Shown here one piece after another: positions 21,471-33,025 of a stretch of DNA of 44,623 nucleotides (position 1 is the first letter of the stretch; each line of letters starts with the position of its first letter). The DNA is taken from the NCBI GenBank assembly GCA_003427395.1, contig BFEA01000338.1, positions 1,698,366 through 1,742,988 of the forward strand, read 5' to 3'. Origin of the DNA: Chara braunii. Lineage: Eukaryota; Streptophyta; Charophyceae; Charales; Characeae. A program made the position numbers and the translations under genes. The notes beneath the pieces were generated by a model. That model saw nothing but the letters and a program-made list of their open reading frames with translations, was not told the origin of the DNA and did no database searches.

Positions 21471-22514
21471 CGCCAAGGACCCACGTCTTCTCCCCCGTCC
21501 ATGTCTTCTTCAACCATTCCGCCTTTTTCAACTGTCCTCCACTACGTGACGTTGTCGGTATCTAGTCGCCCGTGTTGTGCATGACCGTGCGGTTGATTGA
21601 TCCATTGATCGGTTGAATGGTTGATTGATCCTTTATGCACGTAGCATATCGCCACGCGATATCGACGACGTGATAATCATGCATTGCTGCCATTTGTCGT
21701 ATTACGTCGCACACGCGTCGTGCATGCCCGCCATTCGTGTCCAAAGATCGGGGCCATCGAACGGCACGCCACGTGCGTACGCGCGTCGTGCATGCCCGCC
21801 GTGTATACGGCACGTCACGTGTGACTTCGCATTACGTCGCACTCGCGTCATGCATGCCCGCCATTCGAGTCCAACGATCGTAGCCATGGAAAGGACGAGC
21901 TATTCACACATGCTGACGTCATCATCCCGACCATGACCCCTGCATGTCGCAATAGATTGCGGCTTTCGGGGTGCAGATTGCCTGACGTGTGCGTCTGACG
22001 TCACGTGCACATGTCGAGGGATTTCAAAGCAACAATACCTGCTCACTCCGGCACACTGTCACCGCCACTGACTCGTCCACAAACATCACGTACGCATGTG
22101 GAGGCCTTGCCATGCGTGATTGCCTGCGAAAGCGACATGTCAAGCAAGAAGTATCTGCTTCAACGCGACCCGCGAATCACTGAGATCTCGCAGCCGCCAA
22201 ACATCCGCACCATTCCTGCACAGACCGCGCGCGATCGCGATCGCATTGCGTGTCCGAGCATCCGGACCGCTACTCGGTTTTGCCACCATCGCGCACTGCT
22301 CGCACAACGCAGCGGATCGCGACGATCGCGTCACTACCACACTATAATTGTGTGCTTCCCCATCCGTCTAGTCTAACCGGGAAATGGTGTGCCACTGGCC
22401 ATAGCGATGCAGCATCACGTGGGCATTATATGTTTGAAAGTCTTCCGAACACTCCGCACTCTGACGTGGACAAGGTACGCGCAAACGACGGCGAGAATGT
22501 CGACAACTATTATC
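21471..22514. other. No supportable gene; short direct repeats
   Basis: At 21690-21900 a segment around CGTCGTGCATGCCCGCC(A/G)T is repeated three to four times (ACGTCGCA, CATGCCCGCCATTCG). The rest shows no coding signal that I can defend. Confidence 0.4.
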
Positions 22515-23300
22515 ACAGAAACGGCGTCTTCATTGCTGTGTTCAAGAATGATACTAATCCCCGGCCACCAACGACACGGATTTGTCCAAATCGAAACGCG
22601 GGCGCCATGGATCCGCATCTAAGCAATCTACGTTCAAGAATGATACCAATCACCACCCCCATCATGGAAACCGGCGCCCCGCCCCCCGCCCCCACCCCTC
22701 CCCCCAACCCCCCTTCCCCGCACACCACGTCACCAGGAATGCTTCCGAGCATTCTGTGTGGGCGCCATGGGTTGACATCCGAGCGTTCTGTGTTCTGAAT
22801 GGTATCATACTTGATCACAGAACGGTCGGATGTCTATCCATGGCGCCCACATTTCGTTTCGGATAAATCAGAGTCGTGTTTTTCGGACGGGGGGCTCAGG
22901 GGTGTTGGTGGACGGGGATTAGTATCATTCTTGAACACAGGAATGAAGACGCCGTTTCTGAGTTAATAGCTGTCAACGTTCTCGACAAATCGAAATGCGG
23001 GCGCCATGGATCCGCACCGAGCATTCTACGTTCAAGAATGATACCAATCACCACCCCCATCGTGGAAACCGGCCCCCCGCCCGCACCCCTCCCACCAACC
23101 CCCCTTCCCCGCGCACCGCGTCACCAGGAATGCTTCCGAGCATTCTGTGTGGGCGCCATGAGTTGACATCCGAGCATTCTGTGTTCTGAATGGTATCATA
23201 CTTGATCACAGAACGATCGGATGTCGATCCATGGTGCCCACATTTCGTTTCGGATAAATCGGAGCCGTGTTTTTCGGACGGGGGGCGCATGGGTGTTGTT
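22515..23300. repeat. Composite hairpin-forming repeat, two copies
   Basis: Two direct copies (about 22628-22900 and 23028-23290) each contain a C-rich stretch and then a hairpin: arms 22757-22792 and 22816-22851 (36 nt, 23-nt loop), and 23148-23183 and 23207-23242. In addition 22515-22567 reappears inverted at about 22914-22965 (AAACGGCGTCTTCATT...GATACTAATCCCCG). The structure is like a foldback or MITE-type element. No coding capacity is recognised. Confidence 0.75.
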
Positions 23301-24300
23301 TAAGAAGTATTCGGGGGCGGTGTGGGGGCTGGGGGGATGGGGGGCCGCGGGGGATGGTGGAGGAGGATTCGAGAGCGTTGTGGGGAGGGAGTGGCAGCGA
23401 GGGCGCGCCGGGGTGGAAAGGAGTTTGATGTGGTTCGGATGAGTCCGAACCAACACCTCAGGTGCGGGGGCGTGCCTTCGAATGAACTTCCCATGAAGGA
23501 TATCGTCAGTTATGCAAAATATCCACTTGACGAGGCTCGGATGAATCCGAACCACATCCATACCAGAGAACCGATCCAATCGAACCAGGCTTGGAGGAAG
23601 CCGGATCAAATCAAAAGCATGCAAGGGTTGTCTCAAGGGGTTAGGAAAACGACGGGAGAGGGCATCGACCTCGCTCTCAAATGCTTGAAAAATGTGGACA
23701 GCATACAGTCGGGTCGAGCTTCCCCAAACAAAATTGGACATCTTGAAAACGAAGAGCGAAATGAACGTGGAAGAACGGGTTCTCCACATTGCCATCGACG
23801 GGTGCCTCCTGCGACGGTGGTTCGGATTAATCCGAACCACAGTAATATTGCGATCGAGATGAGACTTCACCGCTCGCGGTTGTTTTCTTCTTGCAAACAC
23901 AACGCCGGTCGTCCGTCAGGACATGTCCGCCCCCCTCACTTGCCATTGTGTGTAGTGCTGTCCAGATCTTTCACGACCGCATCTCCTTGTGGGTCGTTCT
24001 CTTTCGTTTGGTTGAATGGCGAGCGACGTCACATGCCCGGTTGATGGGACCCGTGGTCCTGTTCGGAGAGTGGAAACAAAGATGCATGCCGTTGTGGATG
24101 CACATCGCAGCATGCAGTCTCCTCGGAACCCGGATCTGAAATTCCCCCTGGAAGGGTCAGAAAGGAAAAGTTCCGAACCTGAACCGACGCCCTGTTTGGG
24201 TGGCACAATCATATGCCTTGCGCATTCTTGATTGCGTGTAGGGGCCCTTCCCTACAAACTCCCTGATCATATTTGTTACTCTCTCTCGTTTTCAGGAACA
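23301..24300. other. Non-coding sequence with three palindromes
   Basis: Palindrome sites lie at 23434-23449, 23536-23551 and 23817-23840. Open frames at 23322-24044 (plus) and 23196-23900 (minus) overlap completely and neither has a recognised domain. Some RxNPN peptides in them come from the palindrome itself. Confidence 0.4.
23817..23840. repeat. Perfect 24-bp palindrome of the dispersed family
   Basis: The core GGTTCGGATTAATCCGAACC is extended on both sides by GT/AC to a perfect 24-bp inverted repeat. It is the most complete member of the family in the window. Confidence 0.95.
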
Positions 24301-24320
24301 GTGATTCGGATAAATCTGAC

Positions 24321-24450
24321 TCACATCCCGCGCCATTTAGGGATATGCTACGTTGCGTGTCCAGAACCCTCCTAGGTGCGTGCGATAAGAAAGATTGGAT
24401 GAATCACATCCCGCGCCATTTAGGGATATGCTACGTTGGATATCCTCCGC
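24321..24450. repeat. 83-bp tandem duplication
   Basis: TCACATCCCGCGCCATTTAG begins at 24321 and 24404 and continues as GGATATGCTACGTTG in both. A palindrome site lies next to each copy (24305-24320 and 24456-24471), suggesting that palindrome and unit were duplicated together. Confidence 0.8.
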
Positions 24451-24681
24451 GGTGATTCGGATCAATCCGATTCACAGCGAGGTATTGTCTTTGGAGGAAG
24501 CACAAATGAGGTCGATGGGCCATTGGAGCACGGCCGTCCCGGGAAACCGATGTCTCAGCCGGGCTTGTTCAAGTAGCATCAGATGCGAACAACTTCGTGT
24601 TATGCCTCTTTGCCGGGATGATATGTCGACCTGCTTTTCTTCCATCTCAGTGACAGTCATCTATTTCCTTCCCTGTTCGCA

Positions 24682-25048
24682 GGAAACGATGATCTACTCG
24701 GCGCTTCAGCGAATTCCTATCCTCGGATTAAACGACGTCGAGGGGGACTTTATTGTCTTCAGCGTTGATGTCCCGCCAAGTCTGACACTCGTCACAGCTG
24801 GAGGAGCGTTTCCTTTCCGATACGAGCACATTTGGAAGTGTACTGGGATGTTTGTCATTGTGTCCAGATTTACTGACGTGGATTTTTGTGACGTGCGCGT
24901 CTACGAGCCGCGAGGAGAGAATTGGAGGCTAGGAGATTTTGGCCTGATCTATTCGAAAGCTATTGAAATCCTCCAAATTACAAAACTTGCTCTCTTCGGC
25001 GCTGGTGAAACAGTCTGGAGCTCATCGGCGGATGTGATGCACCCCTGA
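24682..25048 (+). CDS. Possible 3' exon of an unrecognised gene
   Basis: CCTTCCCTGTTCGCAG is a strong acceptor ending at 24681. The exon reads ETMIYSALQRIPILG and then a well-behaved mixed hydrophobic/charged stretch of about 120 residues (DVEGDFIVFSVDVPP, YEHIWKCTGMFVIVS, RVYEPRGENWRLGDF) to a TGA at 25046. I do not recognise the family. The frame is also open upstream of the acceptor to 24395, but that part contains a palindrome and a repeat and is probably intronic. Confidence 0.35.
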
Positions 25049-25379
25049 TGTGCTTCGATACGCGGATAAGTCGATTGTCTTCGGTTTTCGTATGTGGCAT
25101 TTTCGTCTTTATCCTCCGCACCGACTTGTGTGCCTCTCTTTTCTATGCCTCCTCCTCAAGAAGTTCGGTGTCGGATTAATCCGAGCTGCGGCTGCGGCTG
25201 CTGTCATGAATTGCTGGAACTGCCTGCCAATGTTTCCCTTTGAGTATGACAACGGGGCTCCGCTTCGCGGAAACCGTTGTGTATGCCCATGCCCTTTCTT
25301 CCAGTGGTCCTGACTGTTCTGCTGTCTTGTATGCGCGTGCAAGGAATTGTTCAAACACGCATATTTCAAAAGTTTGGTT

Positions 25380-26480
25380 CACCTCGTTTCCATGTTGCGA
25401 GTCTGTGTTGATGCGTTGTATGTGACTCCAGAGTTTCCCGTCTGCATGTGTCGAATGATAACCACTTCAAAAACTCGTTGCCTGTTTGAGGGCCCTTTGT
25501 TTCCAGCATGAGAACAGTGTTGCTTTCTCTAAAGTCTCTGAACGAATTCGTCGTCCGGGGGATAGGCCCTGCTTTTCCTGCGCCCTGTCCGAGGGGGTGT
25601 CGCAAGTCTGTCTGCATGTGTCGATTGATCACCACTACTGGAAGTTGCGTGTTAGAGGGCCCATTTTGTTTCCACCTTCACGACCGTTTTCGTATCACTA
25701 CTTTGCTCGCATGGATTCCTCGTGTGGTGGATGAAACCTGCTTTTCCATCAACCTCACGTGGCGGGTGTCGCAAGCCCGTTTTCGTGCAAGGAATTGTTC
25801 GAATGTTGTGAGTCTGTGTCTATGCATTGTATGTGCCTCCCGAGTTCCCCGTTTGCATGTGCCAAATGGTGATCAATTCAGAAACTCGTTGCTTGTTGGA
25901 GGCCCCCTTTGTTTTCATCAAAAGGACCATTTTGCTTTCTCTAAACTATCTGAATGAAGGAATTGTTCGGATGTTGTGAGTCTGTGTCTATGCATTGTAT
26001 GTACCTCCGGAGTTCCCCGTTTGCATGTGTCGAATGCTGACCAATTCAGAAACTCGTTGGTTGTTGGAGGGCCTCTTTGTTTTCATCGTGAGGACCATTT
26101 TGCTTTCTCTAAACTATCTGAATGAATTCGTCGTGTGGAAGACGGGACCCGCTTTTCCTGCGCGCGGTCCGGGCGTGCGCCACCAAAGCTGAAATGCACA
26201 TGTGTCATATGTGTCCTTTTCTACTTGTTGTTCAGAGGGGGGCCCCTCTGTTAACCTCAACCACGCACGTGTGATATGTACCCTTCCGTGCTTCGTGTCC
26301 GGAAACGGGCCCTCTGTCTCGGATCCATCCGAAGTTGCCCCTTGCATGGCCTTGTCAACGCTCTGCCTGTTGGAGGGCCCCTTTGTTTCCATCGCGATGA
26401 CCAGTTTGCTTTCTCTAAAGTATCTGAATGAGTTTGTAGTGTGGAAGATAGCACCTGCTTTTTCTGCTACGGGTCCGGCC
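25380..26480. repeat. Imperfect tandem repeat of about 160-220 bp units
   Basis: Units are marked by GTCTGTGTCTATGCATTGTATGT (or variants, in part), GAGTTxCCCGTTTGCATGTG, AACTCGTTGCxTGTT and TTTGCTTTCTCTAAA. Copies start near 25400, 25600, 25817 and 25977, with a divergent copy around 26360. Shared peptide fragments in the frames reflect the repeat and do not indicate a gene. Confidence 0.7.
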
Positions 26481-26758
26481 ACGTGTCACGAGTCTCTCTG
26501 CATGCGACGAGTGGTTCGAACGTGCGTATGTCAAATGTTTGGTTCAACCCGTTCCTATTGTATGAATCTATGCCTGTGCCCGACCAAAGTTGAAATGCGC
26601 GTGTGTAATATGTATCCTGTTCTACTTGATGTTCGGAACAGGGCCCCTCTGTTAACATCAACCACGCATGTGTGATATGTACCCTTCCGTGATTAATTTT
26701 CGGAACACGGACGCTCTGTCTCGGATCCATCCGAAGTTGCCGTTTTGCATTGCCTTGT
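26189..26758. repeat. About 170-bp repeat, two copies about 400 bp apart, each with a palindrome
   Basis: Copies 26189-26355 and 26586-26758 share AAAGxTGAAATGC, GGGCCCCTCTGTTAAC, CACGCAxGTGTGATATGTACC and CTGTCTCGGATCCATCCGAA. A shortened relative with TTCGGATCCATCCGAAGTTG is at 27026-27046. Confidence 0.8.
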
Positions 26759-26759
26759 C

Positions 26760-27200
26760 GACGCTTGCCGGTTTCCCTCCGATGATCCTTGACCACGAAT
26801 AAAACCTGTGCGATGCGGTCCGAGGGGCTCGCTTGCAAATTTGCTTGCACACCTTGTGAACTAGCAAGGTTTCCCTGTAGTTGCTTGCTTGCAGATCTCG
26901 CGATCTCTCAAAGGTCAGCGGGTGCTCGTCCGGCCTATCAACCCTTTCGCTGCGTAGGAATGGTGTTCGGCTTCGTTGTTTGTATACATGGTCACTTCAG
27001 GAATGTCCTCATGGGCTACTTGTATTTCGGATCCATCCGAAGTTGCCGCCCGCACCGCCTTTTTGCGTATCGTTGTCGGATTAGAGATACGTCGGTTTCC
27101 CCAGTCCGATGCTTTGCAACATTCCTCTTTCGGTCGATATGCCGCATATGCACCGAATGGCCAGCACCAGGTCCTGCACATTACAAAACAAGAACACTTC
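26760..27200. other. No supportable gene
   Basis: Apart from the palindrome at 27026-27041, I see no structure that I can name here. Open frames on both strands are short and lack domains. Confidence 0.35.
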
Positions 27201-27214
27201 CGAATTCGAACATC

Positions 27215-28320
27215 ATCGGGTCCATGCGTTGTCGACTCCCACACTATGCCTGCAGTAAACAGTGGCAGGTTGACAGGTCCACCTCTTCGATGTGGATCTA
27301 ACGGTGGATTGCATCAAATCTGCTCTCAAAGATCCGCTCCGAGGAGGGGGCCAGCATTCGAGCACTGCCTGCTTGTTAGGCATCGTATGATATGGCGTTA
27401 CAACCGGCATCCAGAACTGACTGGTGAGCATCTAGTGCTGCGCCGATAAGTTCCAAACACGGCCGCAGAATCCCATATGAGTGTTTGTTGTCGGGTCCTC
27501 GCATGATCGGCTCCCGCATGAGCCTTCAGTGAACAACGACAGGATAGTAGGTCCGCCTCTCCGACAGGGATCTAACGGTGGATTGCGTCAAATCTGCTCT
27601 CAAAGATCCACGCCGGTGAGAAGGTCCAGCTATCAACCACTGCTTGCTTGCAAGGCCTCATATGATGTGTTGACACAACCGACATCAACTGCTTGGTGAG
27701 CATCTAGTGCTACGCCAACAAGTTCCGAACACGGCCGCGAAGTACCCTTAGAGTATTCACTGTCGGTCCTTGCGTCGTCGACTCCCACATGATGACTACA
27801 GTAAACAGTAGTATGATGGCGGGACCCTCTCTCCAATATGGATCTTACGGTGGATTGCGTCAAATTTGCTCTCAAAGATCCACACCTGGGAGAAGGTCCA
27901 GCGATCAGCCACTGCCTGCTCGTAAAGCATCATATGATGTGCCGACACCACCGACATCCAGAACTGTTTGGTGAGCATCTAATGCTACGCCAATAAGTCC
28001 CGAACATGGCCGCAATGTCCCGTAACACTGTTCGTTTGGGGGTCCTCACATCTTCTACTCCCACATGATGACTATACAAAACAGCGTCGTGACAGAATGT
28101 CCCCTTCTCCGAGGAGAAGGTCCAGCCATCAGGCACTGCTTGGTTTAAAGCCATCACATGACGAGTCGATATACCGATATCCCGAACGGCTTGGTGAGCA
28201 TCAAGTGCTATGCCAATATGTTCAGATGTCAGCGGGGCAAGGATCCCTAAGAGTGCTTTTGGCACGAGACATCTCTGACCACCGATTGTTTGGCACTTCC
28301 AGAGGGTTGTCATAATCGAC
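27215..28320. repeat. Satellite of about 274 bp, four tandem units
   Basis: The block GACTCCCACAxxATG starts at about 27234, 27509 (variant), 27780 and 28056 (variant), giving periods of 275, 271 and 276 bp. Each unit has GGTGGATTGCxTCAAATxTGC, TCAAAGATCC, CACTGCxTGCT and TGGTGAGCATCxAGTGCT. The fourth unit is diverged and shortened. There is no palindrome inside these units, unlike the 17.8-19.8 kb array. Confidence 0.8.
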
Positions 28321-28500
28321 GGACGCAGAAGGCTCGTGACCAATTTATTCGCCAATTTCCACGGTGCTCGACGCTGTGTACAGCGACTACTGTTCGACGG
28401 CGCTGAAGTCATCTGATTGCCATATATGCACTCGTGTCTCGGATGCATCCGATTTGACTACCTACCAAGCCGCAACTCATGCGAATCTGGTGCTGAGTGG

Positions 28501-28524
28501 GTGTCTCGGATGACTCCGAGACAC
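28501..28524. repeat. Extended palindrome with a variant core
   Basis: GTGTCTCGGA and TCCGAGACAC are perfectly complementary 10-bp arms around TGAC. Compared with the 24-bp copy at 23817, positions 4-5 are changed on both arms (GT/AC becomes TC/GA) and pairing is kept. A partner site TCGGATGCATCCGA lies at 28439-28452. Confidence 0.9.
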
Positions 28525-28918
28525 CGGAATCTGAGACCTCGTTAAGCACCTGCCACTATGCTCGGATATGTGCACGAAAGGGTGTCTAGCAAGGTCTCAC
28601 ATTCGACGGACGCTATATACGTCGAACGTCACCCCCTCCTTCGATCCGGTGAGCTTTCGTCTTTGATTCTTCGCGTTGCCCAATTCTGTGGTTCTGTCTT
28701 AGTGGACGTGTCTCTGTCGCTTTCATTGACAAATTCCAACAACAACCACGACTCTCATTCGGGTCAGTGTCTGTTGTTCTGCTCGCAGGGAGATAACAAA
28801 TGCTTCTCAATACATGCTTCGCTGGTGGTATGCGACGACGGTCGTTCAATATTTGCCTCCCACACTAGCTTGGTCGCTGTTATGCTTCCGACAGTCATTG
28901 GCAGGGAAGAGATTTATT

Positions 28919-31768
28919 ATGGGCGAAGGAGTCCCGATCGTTACCGGTAGCACTTCGCCTCAACTGTTGCTAGATACTTCGTCTGTCAAAAGATTACGTG
29001 ACTCAGACCAATTGCTTCCACGGAAGAGAACACAGTTGTCGACCTCCGCTGCGCATTCGTACATACGTTCTAAGACTTATGTGCATGAAGTCCACATTAG
29101 AACCAAAAGCGGGGGTGTGCTTCGCGGTGTTGACTGTACATCCCGTGTTACTTCTGCGCGTTCTGAAATGACCGATATTGGGATCCCGTGCTCAATCCCC
29201 GAGGGGAATCTTGGTGAATGTAGTTATAGTGGAACGGAGTACGTGAATAGTGTGAATAACTGCACTGCTGCCGCTTCATTGTCGGGAGTTGTCGATGGGG
29301 GTGAGAGGGTTTCCTCGTCCACCCCGCTACAGTATCGGGAGAGTCAAGGACAGTCCACAGATGAAGTCACTAACTACTGTTGTTCACAAGATAGTCAAAC
29401 CTCACGAAGTCTGGCCGAAGAAGACCGGCGCATACGGTACATCTTGCCGGCGCCTATGCCCGATGAAAGAAGACCCTATTCTATGGCAAACAGAACACCG
29501 GGCAAACAGAAACAGCATCGCCGAGCTGTGGGCAAACTCAGGATGCAGTCTCTCCAAGCAGTGCGAGGGATGCTCTGTTGTAGGAAGATGTGTTGCTCTG
29601 AACTGATAGCGGAAGATGTCAGACCCGTACGAGAGGAGTTCTACTCGAAAAGGTACACTGAGAGGACAAAGTGGTGGTTGCAAACCATACATGATTTCAC
29701 GGTTATGGAAGGTGGTGCTGAGCGGGTCAGACGGATAGCTTGCAAACGGAAGATGTGTGTGCAGGCATACTGTAATATACTCAATGTTTCTCGGAACACC
29801 TTCTATGTCTACAAAAGAATGTACGACAGCGGTGTTGTCGTTAAGGAGCATGGCCACTAGGGATTGTCAAAACCATCTGATAAAGTCGTTACAATGCTTG
29901 CATTGTTGAAACGATTCATTGAGGACCACAGCGATAGTATGCTGAATGAGATGGTCTGGAAACATGGGGTGTGTCGTCCGCGTCGCAGAATTTCTGCCGC
30001 CTTCACAAAACGAGCGATTTATGAATCGTTCCGCTCTGATCTCTTGATGTGTCAATCCGAGGTTATGTCGGAGTCAACTTTCTACGCTATGTGGATTAAG
30101 CGCTTCTGGCATGTCAGTCTTGCTATGTCCAACACATTCACGAAGTGTGCGACATGCATTTTCTACAAGCAGTGCATCGCGAAGGCCAAGTACGCGAGGG
30201 ACCGTAAGAAATTCAAAGATAGGATGCAGAAACATCAAGAGCTGCAAGTCAAACACAGGCTAGACTACAGCCGCTGCAAAATGGATTCCATCTTGCGACA
30301 GTCCAAATGTTTGTGCCTCATTATCGACGACATGGATCAAAAGAAAACCACCATACCGCATATAGGACAGGAGAACTACTCTAAGGACTTGCACCATGAG
30401 AGGATGATGAAGATGGGTCTCAGGGCCGTTTTGGTCCATAGCCGGGATCCATCTATATATGTTTACACATCTTTTCCATACTACAGACAAGACCCTAACA
30501 GTACGGCGACGTGTTTAATGCGGACCCTGACTGAGATCCAATGCAGCGGGAAACCACTACCGCCTTTTCTTCGTATTCAAGTTGACAACTACTTTAAAGA
30601 GAACAATAATAGATTCATCTGCGCGTTGGCAGCACTCCTCGTGAAGTTTGGGATTTTCAAAGAGATAGAAATCGGCTTTATGATAGTTGGTCACGCTCAC
30701 ACTGACGTCGATGCCACTTTCAGTGTTTTCTCCAAGAAACTCAAAGACAACGACGCGTACACAATGGACGAGCTTTTCGATTTGTTAGAATGGTCTCATA
30801 AGACACCTCCGCGGTGCATTTTCCTTGATAGGATGGCGGACTTGAGAGGTCTTGTTTCCCCGCATGTCGAAAAGCGCATGAGAGGAATTTCTAAGCCTCA
30901 TTTGCTAAAATTCTACATGATAGGTGATAATCCCGTCATGTCCTACAAAGAGTATTGCACAGATGCGAAGTGGTTGCTCGAGGATGGTCCTCTATATTGG
31001 TTCAAACAAAGAGACGATGGCGGTTACGCAGGTCCACAACAACCTTTCAACCCTCTGCCGGTAGCCGGAACTCCTGGACGATTACAAAAATGGTTTGGAG
31101 GGTGTGCAGAGGTTCTTGGACGTTTATGAAAAGAAAAGAGAAGTTTGGATGACATTCCAAGACAAAGAGGTGACTCGAATAGATAGGGTTTTTTTGTATT
31201 GGGAAGATCACGTCAAACACGCAGGGGACATTATCGACAATGGAGTGCCTTGAACACCTATTATGAACTTTTGACCAAAGGCCTTCCACGTTGTTGAAGA
31301 TGAGAGTTCTTGCACTGATCCGGATGCATCCGACTCGCAGAGGGAATCTCTGTTCGTAGGTCTTCAAAAGGACAAGCCTAAGGCTAGCTTTGATCCTTTC
31401 GAAGACGTACATGTGGACAGTTTCGTCATTATGCAACCATCAGATGAGGAAGGTGTCCCGTTCTGGGTTGGCCAGGTTCGCCGTGCTGCTGACAAGGACA
31501 AACGTTCGCCGAATTTCAACCAATTCCAAGTGGAGTACTGGGTTCCGGTTGGGAAAGCAAACACACTAAAAGAACTGTGCACCAACGCATGGGAGAAAAA
31601 ATGAAAAAAAGCTCTGGGGCACAACGAACAGTATCAACATGTGACAACCGTTGCATTTTTGTGGACGAGACAGACAAGGACGACTGGTTGCGATTCTACG
31701 AAGAAATTCACCAGTGGTCTAGTTATTCCTATGAAAGTGTGGAGGAATGCAACTCCTGCCCTCAATAA
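28919..31768 (+). pseudogene. DUF7869-type DDE-like transposase gene, disrupted
   Basis: The reading starts at ATG 28919 (MGEGVPIVTG). A single TAG at 29858-29860 interrupts an otherwise continuous frame to 31129: the N-terminal part ends with a helix-turn-helix-like RNTFYVYKRMYDSG, and the next part carries CATC...C (Cys95, 98, 104 counted from 29864), LIIDDMDQ (Asp155/156/158), QVDNYFKEN (Asp241) and VGHAHTDVDATF (His278, Asp281/283). This pattern (DxD, DN, GHxHxDxD) is the signature I know from DUF7869 proteins, thought to be DDE-type transposases. Near 31065 a frameshift is needed to continue (ELLDDYKNGLEG... to DIIDNGVP). A further frame (31291-31604: HVDSFVIMQP, PFWVGQVRR) and a last shift in an A-rich run near 31600 give a chromo/BAH-like C-terminus ending at 31768. 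It lies 2 kb inside the right terminal repeat, so it is the best transposase candidate for the 30-kb element. Confidence 0.6.
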
Positions 31769-33025
31769 CGAAAGCAGTGCTTAAATACGAAGCGTTTCCG
31801 GAGACGAGAGCGGCCCGGAGGGTTCCACTTCACACGTGTGATGCTTGTCATCTTCTCAATGGGGGGCACAAATTGGTGTACTAGACTGTGCACCACATTG
31901 TTGACTCGATGTAATGAATTGTGTTGTGCGTGGTTGTTGGTGTGTACACATTGGGGTTTGATTCCCGTGAGGCCACTGTTCTTTCTTCTGTGTGCAGGAT
32001 GCCGTGTGCTAGGGTGAGCGGCATTTTGCTTTTGTTGTCGGCTTTTATTTTGCACATCGCAACGTGTTTAGAAGGAGAACTGTTCCTTGTCTGCGGCAAC
32101 AGAGGGAATGATGATATTTCGCTGAGGTGGGGAGACCGTTATCCGTTTCAGTTAAATAATTGGAGCGGATTGCATCGAACTTTAAGGGATTTCCTTCACA
32201 ACGATTTTCCGTGTGTCGAACTGGATGTTCTGGCTGCAATTCATAAGCCGCAGCCTTTGGGATCAGCATGAAGTTTACGATTGCAACAACAAAGAGCGCG
32301 AGAGACTATTCGACGACTACGTCTGCCATGGCATTTGGATAGGCTTTTGTGTACGCCTTGCGTTAGATCCTTAACATCACCTAGAGATTTGATTAGCTTC
32401 TACGGCTTGAATGAGCTTCTGTGGATCCCGTGCAACTTGTACATCTGCAATGAGCTTTTGCGTACAACATGTTCGGCTTTGCTGTAGGACGTGCTTTTGT
32501 GGGGATTAGTTTCGTTGTGTCCCTGTGGTACACATATATTTTATCTACCTAAGTGCATAGGTTTCACTGCATGATCCGATATTCAGGGATATTGTTGTGA
32601 TAGGTTATTATAGTTTGTGCTTCATCAACATTTACGAAGATTTTCAACGAGTATCTGTAGATTTCTTATATCTTTTCGTTTGGCCATGTCAAGTGGTTAC
32701 GTATTGGACGTAAGTGTTATTTTTGAGCTCTTCTTTGTAAGCTGTTGTGCAACATGTTCTATTAAACACAATGTTCGATTTGAATATCTAACTTCTCAAG
32801 TTCTATTGCTTTCTCTAAACATGACATGAGTCCACATGTATTTCTCATCATGAATGTTTCCCTCTGTGTCTGTCGTGGTTCGCATCACCCTTTTGCACTT
32901 TCGCTGGTCGAATCGATGGATATCTCGTGAGATTCTATCAATATTAGTTACTGCAGTTTGTAAGGGGTTGCCAAGGGCACACTTCTATTTGTAATCAAAC
33001 ATCATTTGATCTCGGCGAGGGCAGT
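31769..33025. other. AT-rich non-coding sequence near the right end of the element
   Basis: No gene is supportable. Sequence around 32395-32470 contains a short repeat (TGAGCTTxTG), and the region becomes AT-rich toward 33 kb. A plus-strand frame at 31921-32271 has a hydrophobic start but no domain that I recognise. Confidence 0.35.

Noticed and set aside
23196-24044. Overlapping 234- and 240-codon frames on opposite strands
   Set aside because: Neither has a domain. Both include repeat and palindrome sequence, and mutual overlap suggests chance.
24395-24681. 5' extension of the 217-codon frame
   Set aside because: It contains a palindrome, part of an 83-bp repeat and a strong splice acceptor at its end, so it is more likely intron.
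11159-29860. Alternative genetic code or general stop readthrough
   Set aside because: The interruptions include TGA, TAG and frameshifts in the same genes, which is what decay gives. The small gene at 41762 needs no reassignment.
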